Part shown: positions 51,665-61,219 of the stretch, piece after piece
How the letters are laid out: each line of letters begins with the position of its first letter
Position numbering within the stretch: the first letter of the stretch is position 1
Assembly: GCF_031180975.1 (NCBI RefSeq)
Contig: NZ_JAPSLI010000001.1
Span: 115,521-179,520 of the forward strand
Source: Microbacterium sp.
GTDB lineage: Bacteria; Actinomycetota; Actinomycetes; Actinomycetales; Microbacteriaceae
Direction of reading: 5' to 3'
DNA length: 64,000 nucleotides
Translations under genes and position numbers: made by a program
Notes under the pieces: model-generated
Seen by the model: the letters and a program-made list of their open reading frames with translations, nothing else
Databases searched by the model: none
What the model was told of the DNA's origin: nothing

Positions 51665-54178
51665 TCAGCCCAATGCGTCGGATGCCACCGCACGCGCCTC
51701 CTCCGCCGTACCGGCGGCGACGGCGGCGTCCGCCGCGCGCACGCAGTCGTCGACGGACAGCGCGCCCAGCGCCAGGGACACCCTGCCCAGGGCACGCGGG
51801 GTCATGGACAGGCTGGTCACGCCGAGCCCGACGAGCACCGGCGCCAGCCGAGGATCCCCCGCGGCCTCGCCGCACACCCCGACCGGTGCGCCGACGGCCT
51901 GCCCGGCGGAGCCGACGGCGGCGATGAGGCGCAGCACCGCCGGCTGCCATGGGTCGTTCAGTTCGCCCAGTGCCGGGTGCATCCGATCGGCCGCCATCGT
52001 GTACTGGGCGAGGTCGTTCGTGCCGATGCTCGCGAAGTCGACGACCTGGAACAGCTCCTCCGCCATCAGTGCGGCCGCCGGCGTCTCGATCATGACGCCC
52101 ACCCGCGGCAGCCCGGCCGCGCGAGCCGCCTCGGCGAAGCGCGAGGCCTCGTCGACGGTGGCGATCATCGGCGCCATCACCTCGACCTGCGCGCCCTCGG
52201 ACTCGGCCGCAGCGGCGAGGGCGCGCAGCTGGTCGTGCAGCAGCGCCGGCTGACGGAGCCCGACCCGCACACCCCGCACGCCCAGGGCGGGGTTCTCCTC
52301 GTGCCCGGCAGCGACGAACGGCAGCGGCTTGTCCGCACCCGCATCCAGCGTGCGGACCACGACCCTGCGCCCGGCGAAAGCCGCGAGCACGGGGCGGTAG
52401 GCCGCGATCTGCTCGCCGACGTCGGGCGCCGCAGCGCGCCCGAGGAAGCAGAACTCGGTCCGAAACAGCCCGACGCCCTCCGCTCCGGCATCCGCGGCGA
52501 CCGCGGCGTCCTCCGCCCCGCCCACGTTGGCGAGCAGCGGCACCGGAGTGCCGTCGACGAGACGCCCCGGCGGCCGGAACGGCGGCGGCTCGGCGGCCGC
52601 TCGCGCTTCGGCGATCGCGTCCGCGGACGGCTCGACGCCGACCTCCCCGCTCTCACCGTCGACCAGAATCGTCGCGCCGTCGGGGATGCCGAGCGCACCG
52701 GGCACCGCCACCACCGCGGGCAGCCCGAGAGCCCTCGCGATGATCGCGGCGTGAGACGTCGGTCCGCCCTGCTCGGTCACCAGCGCCGCGCACCGACTGT
52801 GCGCGAGCGCCGCGGTGTCGGCCGGTGACAGATCGGCGGCGACGAGCACGAACGCGTCGTCGCGCTGCGGGATGCCGCCCGCCGCGACGCCGAGCAGCTC
52901 GGCCACGATGCGGTCGCGCACGTCGCGGATGTCCGCCGCACGCTCGCCGGTGCGGCCGCCGATCGTCTCGAGCGCCGCCGCCTGCTCGGATGCCACCTCC
53001 CAGACCGCCCGTGCGGCGGTCACGCCTTGCGACCGGACGCGCTCCGCCGCCTCCGACATCAGGTCGGGGTCGGATGCCAGCATCCGCGTGGCGTCGAGGA
53101 TGGCGCGCGTCTCGCCGTGGGCGGCCTCGGCGCGATCGGCGAGACGCTTGGCGACGGCCGAGGACGCCGGCGCGATCCGTGCGGCCTCGGATTCGCGGTC
53201 CGCGGCGGGCACCGTCCCGCCTGCGGGAGGCTCCCCGACGGGCGTGGCGAGACGCACCACCGGGCCGACCGCCACGCCAGGGCTGACCCCGCGACCGCGG
53301 AGCACGGCGCCGGCGGGCACCCGAGGGTCCGCGCGCGCGTACGCGCCGGCGTCTCCGGCATCCGCGCCATCGATCGACGCAGCGGGTGCCGTGTCCTGCC
53401 GCGCGTCCGGTGCCTCCGGCGTGGCGACCAGTTGCTCACCGAAGCCCTCCTCGAACAGCGCGGCGATGCGCGCGACGGCCGCCTCCGCATCGTCGCCCGC
53501 GGCGCGCAGCTGCACCTCGTCGCCGCCGCGGACGCCGAGCGTGAGCAGACGCGACAAGCTTCCCGCCGAGGCCTCCGGGCCGGCGGGGAGGCGCCGGAGG
53601 CGGACCCGCGCACCGCGGGCGGCATCCGCGATCAGGGCCGCCGGCCGGGCGTGGATGCCGAGCGCGTTACGCACCCGGACCGTCCGCACAACTTCCGGCG
53701 CGGCGTCGGCGGGTGGCTCCGTCGCCGTCTCCGGGATGCCTGGCATTGCGGCGGTGTCCCCGCCGAGCTGGGCGGCCTTGGCTTCGAGGGCCGAGGCCGC
53801 CTCGCCGGCGACCGTATCGAGGTCGGCGCCGCCGGATGCCGACACCATCGCCGCCAGCAGGCCCTCCACGAACGGCGCGGGCACCAGCCGCACCGGAACG
53901 TCGCTCGTCCGCAGCTCGAGAGCGAGCTCCGCGCTCATCACGGCCGAGCCGAGATCCATGAGCACCAGCACGCCGTCGCACTCGGCCGCGAGGTCGTCGA
54001 TGGCGCCGGCGACCAGCAGCGCATCCGTGCCCAGGACCGCCGCACCGTCGGCATCCATCCCGGCGCCCGCGGCGAGCCGCAACGGCACGGCGTCGCCGGG
54101 CACCATCTGCAAGGCGAGCTCGCTCGCCGCCTCCGCGAGCCGGGAGCTGTGGGAGACGGCGACGACCCCGATCATCAT
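51665..54178 (-). CDS. dhaM: DhaM-HPr-Enzyme I fusion (phosphoenolpyruvate--glycerone phosphotransferase)
   Basis: EIIA-like N-terminus (GVVAVSHSSRLAEAA), HPr (NALGIHARPAALIADAA), EI (TEQGGPTSHAAIIARALGLPAVV; FASIGTNDLAQYTMAADR; GVCGEAAGDP). Confidence 0.92.
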   Translation of the reverse strand: MMIGVVAVSHSSRLAEAASELALQMVPGDAVPLRLAAGAGMDADGAAVLGTDALLVAGAIDDLAAECDGVLVLMDLGSAVMSAELALELRTSDVPVRLVPAPFVEGLLAAMVSASGGADLDTVAGEAASALEAKAAQLGGDTAAMPGIPETATEPPADAAPEVVRTVRVRNALGIHARPAALIADAARGARVRLRRLPAGPEASAGSLSRLLTLGVRGGDEVQLRAAGDDAEAAVARIAALFEEGFGEQLVATPEAPDARQDTAPAASIDGADAGDAGAYARADPRVPAGAVLRGRGVSPGVAVGPVVRLATPVGEPPAGGTVPAADRESEAARIAPASSAVAKRLADRAEAAHGETRAILDATRMLASDPDLMSEAAERVRSQGVTAARAVWEVASEQAAALETIGGRTGERAADIRDVRDRIVAELLGVAAGGIPQRDDAFVLVAADLSPADTAALAHSRCAALVTEQGGPTSHAAIIARALGLPAVVAVPGALGIPDGATILVDGESGEVGVEPSADAIAEARAAAEPPPFRPPGRLVDGTPVPLLANVGGAEDAAVAADAGAEGVGLFRTEFCFLGRAAAPDVGEQIAAYRPVLAAFAGRRVVVRTLDAGADKPLPFVAAGHEENPALGVRGVRVGLRQPALLHDQLRALAAAAESEGAQVEVMAPMIATVDEASRFAEAARAAGLPRVGVMIETPAAALMAEELFQVVDFASIGTNDLAQYTMAADRMHPALGELNDPWQPAVLRLIAAVGSAGQAVGAPVGVCGEAAGDPRLAPVLVGLGVTSLSMTPRALGRVSLALGALSVDDCVRAADAAVAAGTAEEARAVASDALG
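53354..53391. repeat. 38-bp palindromic element within dhaM linker, shared with intergenic 8571-8608
   Basis: tccggcatccgcgccatcgatcgacgcagcgggtgccg; 35/38 identical to 8571-8608. Confidence 0.8.
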
Positions 54179-54830
54179 CCGGCGATGGCGTCGGCGAGGG
54201 CGCGGAACAACAGGGCGGTGGAGGCCGCGCCAGGGTCGAGATGGCCGGCGCTGCGCTCACCGAGGTAGCTGGCACGTCCCTTCCGCGCGACCAGCGGTGC
54301 GGTGGCATCCCGGCCGGATTCCGCGGCGTCCGCCGCGCTCAGCGCCGCCTCGGCGAGATCGCCGCCGTCCCCGAGCGCGGCGTCGAAGGCGTCGACAGCC
54401 GGCGCCATGGCGTCGAACAGCGTCTTGTCGCCGGCTTCCGCCTTGCCGCGCGCGACGATGCCGTCCAGGCCTGCCCGCAGCGCGGAGGCGAGACCGGCGC
54501 CGTCCAGTTCCGCGGCCGCGCCCGCCGTCATCCCCATCCGCAGGAAGAACGTGCCGTACAGCGGTCCGCTCGCGCCGCCGACCGAGCTCACCAGCGTCAT
54601 CCCGACACTCTTCAGTAGCTCGTCGCAGGTCGAGGCTGATCCGGCATCGATCTTGGCGACGGCGGCCGTCATCCCCCTGGCCATGTTCGCACCGTGGTCG
54701 GCGTCGCCGATCGCGGAGTCCAGCTCGGTGAGCCACTCGCGCTTGTCGGTGACCGCGTCCCGGAACCGGTGCACCCAGTCGGTGAGCACCGCCGTGTCGA
54801 TGGTGTCTGGCATCTCGTCCTCCGCCCCGG

Positions 54831-54834
<4 letters not shown>
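54175..54834 (-). CDS. dhaL: Dihydroxyacetone kinase subunit L
   Basis: [31 protein letters not shown]. Confidence 0.94.
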
Positions 54835-55826
<992 letters not shown>

Positions 55827-55986
55827 ACTCGATCTCCCTTGATCCGGGCCGGCGAGGGATCTCCTCGCGGACGCGAGATGTGCGAACGTCATACGTCCAA
55901 GCCGAATCTGCTCGGGCGGGCACCGAAAGTCAATACGCTCCGGGCTCGGCGGCCGCGTTGGCGCGCTGACCGCCTAGCCTGGTGAG

Positions 55987-56406
55987 GTGATCACACGAGA
56001 GCTCGCCAGGGATCTCCGGGATGCCGGGCTCGTGTGGCATCCGGCGGCCGGCGATCGGTTCCAGCTGGATCTGCCCGAGCATGTGGAGCTCGACGTGGAG
56101 GCCGACATCTTCACCGTCAGCGACATGACCATCGAGGCGCGGCAGACGCCGACCGGAACGATCCTCGCGTTCAACGGCACCACCGAGTGGGCGCTGGACT
56201 CGGTGACGATCGCCGACGCGGTCTGGCTGCCCGACGAGGAGCAGCTGCGCCGCCTGCTGGGCGGAACGTTCCGCGCCCTGCGGCGCGTCGGCGACACGTT
56301 CGTGGTCGAGATCGAAGTGCTCGGCGAGGACATGTCGTTCGAGCATCCCGACCCGGACGAGGCCTACGGCAAGGCGCTCCTCGCCCTGCTGCGCCGCGCC
56401 CAGTGA
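55987..56406 (+). CDS. Conserved hypothetical protein
   Basis: 139 aa ORF with plausible start and codon usage in the dhaK-paaA intergenic region; no family recognised. Confidence 0.65.
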   Translation: MITRELARDLRDAGLVWHPAAGDRFQLDLPEHVELDVEADIFTVSDMTIEARQTPTGTILAFNGTTEWALDSVTIADAVWLPDEEQLRRLLGGTFRALRRVGDTFVVEIEVLGEDMSFEHPDPDEAYGKALLALLRRAQ

Positions 56407-56478
56407 CCGGCTGACACCCGCATCAGTCCGGGCGGAAAAGGGCGGGGTTGCTTGCGGCGACCGAACGGTGCGAGAATA

Positions 56479-56496
56479 ACCTAACGATCGGTCAGT
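56479..56496. promoter_or_regulatory. PaaR-like operator upstream of paaA
   Basis: ACCTAACGATCGGTCAGT; 15/18 match to ACTGAACGACCGGTCAGT at 44854. Confidence 0.55.
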
Positions 56497-56515
56497 AAAC
56501 CGCCGTGGGGAGTCG

Positions 56516-57487
56516 ATGATGACCAGCACCGCAGACCTCGCGATCGCTCAGGGTCCGGACGACCAGGAGCGCTTCGACGAACTCATCGCGCACGAGCAGC
56601 GCATCGAGCCGCGTGACTGGATGCCGGAGGCGTACCGCAAGACGCTGATCCGGCAGATCTCCCAGCATGCGCACTCCGAGATCATCGGGATGCAGCCGGA
56701 GGGCAACTGGATCACCCGGGCGCCCAGCCTGAAGCGCAAAGCGATCCTGATGGCGAAGGTGCAGGACGAGGCCGGCCACGGGCTCTACCTGTACTCGGCC
56801 GCGCAGACCCTGGGCATCACCCGCGAGGAGATGATGCAGCAGCTCATCTCGGGCAAGGCGAAGTACTCCTCGATCTTCAACTACCCCACCCCGACCTGGG
56901 CGGACATGGGAGCGATCGGCTGGCTCGTCGACGGCGCCGCCATCTGCAACCAGGTGCCGCTGTGTCGCGCCTCGTACGGTCCGTACGGACGCGCCATGGT
57001 GCGCATCTGCAAGGAGGAGTCGTTCCACCAGCGACAGGGCTTCGAGATCCTGCTCACCCTCATGCAGGGCACCGCCGAGCAGCGCGAGATGGCGCAGGAT
57101 GCCGTCAACCGGTGGTACTGGCCGAGCCTGGCCATGTTCGGTCCGCCCGACGACCAGTCCCCCAACTCCGCGCAGTCGATGGCGTGGAAGATCAAGCGGT
57201 TCTCCAACGACGAGCTGCGCCAGCGCTTCGTCGGGATGCTGGTGCCGCAGGCCGAGATCCTCGGCGTCACCCTGCCTGACCCCGAGCTGCGCTGGGACGA
57301 GGAGGCCGGCCGCTGGCACATGGGCGAGATCGACTGGGACGAGTTCTACGAGGTCCTGCGTGGCAACGGCCCCTGCAACGCCGAGCGGCTGGAACGCCGC
57401 CGCACCGCGCACGAAGAAGGCGCTTGGGTGCGGGAGGCGGCGGCCGAGTACGCCCGGCGTCGGGCCCGTCGAGCGGAGGCGGCGTGA
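56516..57487 (+). CDS. paaA: 1,2-phenylacetyl-CoA epoxidase subunit A
   Basis: [35 protein letters not shown] di-iron motifs. Confidence 0.96.
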   Translation: MMTSTADLAIAQGPDDQERFDELIAHEQRIEPRDWMPEAYRKTLIRQISQHAHSEIIGMQPEGNWITRAPSLKRKAILMAKVQDEAGHGLYLYSAAQTLGITREEMMQQLISGKAKYSSIFNYPTPTWADMGAIGWLVDGAAICNQVPLCRASYGPYGRAMVRICKEESFHQRQGFEILLTLMQGTAEQREMAQDAVNRWYWPSLAMFGPPDDQSPNSAQSMAWKIKRFSNDELRQRFVGMLVPQAEILGVTLPDPELRWDEEAGRWHMGEIDWDEFYEVLRGNGPCNAERLERRRTAHEEGAWVREAAAEYARRRARRAEAA

Positions 57488-57774
57488 TGAACGAGGACGT
57501 CTGGCCACTGTGGGAGGTGTTCGTGCGCGCGAACCGGGGCTTGAGCCATGTGCACGTCGGTTCCCTGCACGCCCCGGATGCCGAGATGGCGCTGCGCAAC
57601 GCGCGTGACCTGTACACCCGCCGCGGCGAGGGCGTCTCGATCTGGGTGGTGCCGACGGATGCCGTCACGACCAGCGACCCGGATGACAAGGACGCGTTCT
57701 TCGAGAGCCCGGAGGGCAAGAACTACCGGCACGCGGTGTACTACACCGCGTCCGAGGGGGTGCCGCACCTGTGA
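57487..57774 (+). CDS. paaB: 1,2-phenylacetyl-CoA epoxidase subunit B
   Basis: PLWEVFVRANRGLSHVHVGSLHAPDAEMALRNARDLYTRR. Confidence 0.96.
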   Translation: MNEDVWPLWEVFVRANRGLSHVHVGSLHAPDAEMALRNARDLYTRRGEGVSIWVVPTDAVTTSDPDDKDAFFESPEGKNYRHAVYYTASEGVPHL

Positions 57775-58595
57775 CCGGGCAGCCCCACGACGTGCACGTC
57801 TCGGTCGACGAGCTCCACCTCAGCGCCGAGCTCGCCGGCGAGGGCGGCCGCGCGCCTTCGGCCGACGTCGCCGAGTACGCGCTGTGGCTGGGCGACGACG
57901 CCCTGATCCTGTCGCAGCAGCTCGGCGAGTGGATCTCGCGCGCCCCCGAACTGGAGGAGGACGTCGCCCTCGCGAACATCGCTCTCGATCTGCTCGGGCA
58001 CGCCCGGTCGCTGCTGCGCTACGCCGGCTCGTGGGACGGCCACACCGAGGACGACCTGGCGTACTTCCGCGACGAGCCCGAGTTCCGGAGCAGCTGGCTC
58101 GTCGAGCAGCCCAACGGCGACTTCGCGCAGACGATCGCACGCCAGTTCGCGGCATCCGCCTACATGTTCGAGCTGTACTCGGCGCTGCGCTCGTCGACCG
58201 ACCCCGTCTTCGCAGCCATCGCCGGGAAGGCGCTGAAGGAGGTCGACTACCACCGCGACCACGCCGTGCAGTGGGTGCTGCGCCTCGCGGGCGGCACCGA
58301 GGAGTCGCGGAGGCGGATCATCCGCGGTCTCGCCGACATCTGGCCGTACGTCGCCGAACTGTTCCGCGACGAGCCGCTCATCGACCGGCTCGACGGCATC
58401 GCCGTGCGCCCGTCCTCGCTGCGTGCGGGGTTCGACGCCGTCGTGGACGCGGTGTTCGCGGAGGCGGAGCTGGAGACACCCGGGGTCGGTGACTCCTCGG
58501 CCGGTGGCCGGCGCGGAGCGCACGCCACGCCCTTCGGTCACCTGCTCGCCGAGATGCAGGTGCTCGCGCGACGGCATCCGGGGGCGACATGGTGA
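57771..58595 (+). CDS. paaC: 1,2-phenylacetyl-CoA epoxidase subunit C
   Basis: ALWLGDDALILSQQLGEWISRAPELEEDVALANIALDLLGHAR. Confidence 0.95.
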   Translation: MTGQPHDVHVSVDELHLSAELAGEGGRAPSADVAEYALWLGDDALILSQQLGEWISRAPELEEDVALANIALDLLGHARSLLRYAGSWDGHTEDDLAYFRDEPEFRSSWLVEQPNGDFAQTIARQFAASAYMFELYSALRSSTDPVFAAIAGKALKEVDYHRDHAVQWVLRLAGGTEESRRRIIRGLADIWPYVAELFRDEPLIDRLDGIAVRPSSLRAGFDAVVDAVFAEAELETPGVGDSSAGGRRGAHATPFGHLLAEMQVLARRHPGATW

Positions 58596-59188
58596 CCCCG
58601 ACCCGGTCGTTGAGCGAGGAGCGCAGCGACGAGACGAAACGCACCCGCACCCCCCGGTCGTTGAGCGAGGAGCGCAGCGACGAGACGAAACGCGCCCGCC
58701 GGCACGAAGCACGGACCATCGCGGCATCCGTCCTCGACCCCGAGGTGCCGGTGCTGACGATCGATGACCTCGGGGTGCTCCGCGCCGTGGAGGTCGATGA
58801 GCGCGACGGCCGCGAGCACGTGCGCGTAGACATCACCCCCACCTACAGCGGATGCCCCGCGATGGACGCCATCCGGTACGACGTGGTGCTCGCGCTCACC
58901 GCGGCCGGCTTCGACGACGTCGAGGTGCGGCTGGTCCTCTCCCCGGCCTGGACCACGGACTGGATGAGCGAGGACGGCCGGCGCAAGCTCGCCGAGTACG
59001 GCATCGCCCCACCCAACGGACGCGCCGCCGTGCGGCAAGGACCCATCCGCCTCGCACTGAGCGTGCGCTGCCCCCGGTGCGGCTCGCTCGACACCCGCGA
59101 GGTCTCCCGCTTCGGTTCCACGTCGTGCAAGGCACTCTACGAGTGCCGGGCATGCCTGGAGCCGTTCGACCACTTCAAGGTGATCTGA
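58589..59188 (+). CDS. paaD: 1,2-phenylacetyl-CoA epoxidase subunit D (MIP18/DUF59-like) with repeat-derived N-terminus
   Basis: LDPEVPVLTIDDLGVLR, PTYSGCPAMDAI, CPRCGSLDTREVSRFGSTSCKALYECRAC. Confidence 0.94.
   Translation: MVTPTRSLSEERSDETKRTRTPRSLSEERSDETKRARRHEARTIAASVLDPEVPVLTIDDLGVLRAVEVDERDGREHVRVDITPTYSGCPAMDAIRYDVVLALTAAGFDDVEVRLVLSPAWTTDWMSEDGRRKLAEYGIAPPNGRAAVRQGPIRLALSVRCPRCGSLDTREVSRFGSTSCKALYECRACLEPFDHFKVI
58605..58693 (+). repeat. Two identical 38-bp copies (51-bp period) of GGTCGTTGAGCGAGGAGCGCAGCGACGAGACGAAACGC within the 5' end of paaD
   Basis: 58605-58642 and 58656-58693; encode RSLSEERSDETKR twice. Confidence 0.9.
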
Positions 59189-60354
59189 TGGCGCTGTTCC
59201 GGCTCCCCGAGGCTGCCCCGGCTGCGGCGCCGCGGCTGCCCGCCGGAGAGGTGCGGCACCGGGCGCGCTTCCACACGCTCGAGGTGACCGACGTGCGGCG
59301 CCTCACCGACGACGCCATCGAGGTGACCTTCACCGTCCCGCCCGACCTCGTCGATGACTACCGGTACCTGCCCGGCCAGTACGTCGCCCTGCGGGTGCAC
59401 CTGGACGGTGCGGAGGTGCGCCGCTCGTACTCGTTGTGCCGCCCGCCCGCCCCGGCGGCCGAGGGCGAGAGCACCACGCTGAGCGTCGCCGTCAAACGCG
59501 ACGAGGGCGGTCTGTTCTCGACGTGGGCGCAGACCGAACTGAAGCCCGGTTTCCCCATCGACGTGATGAGCCCGCAGGGCACCTTCACGTCCGGCCTGGC
59601 GCAGCTCGACGGCGCGCACGTCGTCGGGATCGCCGCAGGCTCCGGCATCACGCCGCTGATGTCGCTCGCGCACGATCTGCTGACGGCATCCGACACCACC
59701 CGCTTCACCCTGCTGTACACCAACCGCTCCACCAGCGACGTGATGTTCCTCGAGGAACTCGCCGAGCTCAAGGACCGCTACCCCACGCGGCTGGTGCTGC
59801 ACCACGTGCTGTCACGCGAGCAGCGCACCGCACCGTTGCTGTCGGGGCGGATCGATGAGAAGAAGCTGCGCACGATCCTCGACCCCCTGATCCTGCCATC
59901 GACCGTCGACGAGTGGTTCCTGTGCGGTCCGTTCGCCCTGGTCGACCTGTGCCGCGAGGTGCTCGCCGATATCGGCGTACCGCACGAGCACATCCGCTTC
60001 GAGCTGTTCACCACCGGTGACGCCCCGACAGAGCGCGGGCCGCGCCCGGTGACGGTGCACAAGGGCGAGAAGACGTACCGGATCGAGATCAGCCTCGACG
60101 GCGTCTCGTCCACGGTCGAGAGCCCGGTCGACGCGCACGAATCCGTGCTGAACGCGGCGCTGCGGGTACGTCCCGACGCGCCGTTCGCCTGCTCGGGCGG
60201 CGTCTGCGGCACCTGTCGTGCCCGCGTATTGGAGGGCAGCGTCACCATGACCGAGAACTATGCACTCGAGCCCGACGAGATCGAACGCGGGTACGTGCTC
60301 ACCTGCCAGTCCCACCCCACCAGCGACCGTCTCGTGGTGGACTACGACGTCTGA
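59188..60354 (+). CDS. paaE: 1,2-phenylacetyl-CoA epoxidase subunit E (reductase)
   Basis: FAD/NAD reductase plus C-terminal 2Fe-2S (CSGGVCGTCRARVLEG). Confidence 0.95.
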   Translation: MALFRLPEAAPAAAPRLPAGEVRHRARFHTLEVTDVRRLTDDAIEVTFTVPPDLVDDYRYLPGQYVALRVHLDGAEVRRSYSLCRPPAPAAEGESTTLSVAVKRDEGGLFSTWAQTELKPGFPIDVMSPQGTFTSGLAQLDGAHVVGIAAGSGITPLMSLAHDLLTASDTTRFTLLYTNRSTSDVMFLEELAELKDRYPTRLVLHHVLSREQRTAPLLSGRIDEKKLRTILDPLILPSTVDEWFLCGPFALVDLCREVLADIGVPHEHIRFELFTTGDAPTERGPRPVTVHKGEKTYRIEISLDGVSSTVESPVDAHESVLNAALRVRPDAPFACSGGVCGTCRARVLEGSVTMTENYALEPDEIERGYVLTCQSHPTSDRLVVDYDV

Positions 60355-60370
60355 TCCGAAGGAGCCTGGG

Positions 60371-61141
60371 ATGATCGACCTCCGCATCGCCGACGACGTC
60401 GCCCATGTGACGCTCAACGCCCCCGACAAGCTGAACGCCCTCGATGAGCAGGCCCTGCACGGCCTGGACGCCGCCTACAACGAGGCCGAGTCGGCCGGCG
60501 TACGGGCGCTGGTGCTGCGCGGCGAAGGACGCGCGTTCTGCGCCGGGCGGGACATCTCCGACGTCGACCCCCGCGACGACGACGTGATCGGCTACCTGGG
60601 TGGGCTCGTCACGCCGCTGCTGAAGCGGATGTCGGTGTTCCGCGCCCCCACGTTCGCCGTCGCGCACGGTGCGTGCCTGGGCGTCGGGCTCGGACTGCTC
60701 ATCGCGACCGACGTCGTGTACGTCGCGGAGTCCGCGAAGATCGGTTCGCCGTTCGCCGCGCTGGGCGCCACGCTCGACTCCGGCGGGCACGCGCTGTTCC
60801 TGGATCGTCTCGGCGCGCACCGCACCCTCGACCTCATCTACACCGGGCGTCTCATGTCGGGAGCCGAGGCCGTGGCATCCGGCCTGTTCTCGCGGGTCCT
60901 GGCCGACGACGAGGTGCGGCAGGCCACCGAGGATGCCGCCGCCGCGGCCGCCCGCGGGGCGACGCAGGCGTTCCTCGCCAGCAAGCAGCTGGTCGCGCGC
61001 ATCCGCGACGAGCGGCTCGCGCTGTGGGATGCCGTCGAGATCGAGAACGCCGCACAGGCGGCGCTCTGCGACACCGACGACTACCGGGAGGGGTTCGCGG
61101 CCTTCCAGCAGAAGCGGAAGCCGCAGTTCCGGGGACGCTGA
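60371..61141 (+). CDS. Enoyl-CoA hydratase/isomerase (PaaG/PaaF-type)
   Basis: Crotonase fold: LNAPDKLNALDEQ, GRAFCAGRDISDV, HGACLGVGLGLLIATDVVY. Confidence 0.88.
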   Translation: MIDLRIADDVAHVTLNAPDKLNALDEQALHGLDAAYNEAESAGVRALVLRGEGRAFCAGRDISDVDPRDDDVIGYLGGLVTPLLKRMSVFRAPTFAVAHGACLGVGLGLLIATDVVYVAESAKIGSPFAALGATLDSGGHALFLDRLGAHRTLDLIYTGRLMSGAEAVASGLFSRVLADDEVRQATEDAAAAAARGATQAFLASKQLVARIRDERLALWDAVEIENAAQAALCDTDDYREGFAAFQQKRKPQFRGR

Positions 61142-61153
61142 CACGTCGGCGCC

Positions 61154-61195
61154 GGCAGGCGGATGTCGGCAGGCCGATGTCGGCAGGCGGATGTC
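61154..61195. repeat. Three tandem 14-bp repeats ggcaggcSgatgtc
   Basis: 61154-61167, 61168-61181, 61182-61195 (middle copy has 1 mismatch). Confidence 0.85.
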
Positions 61196-61219
61196 GGCGT
61201 GCGGTGCGAGAATGCCCGC

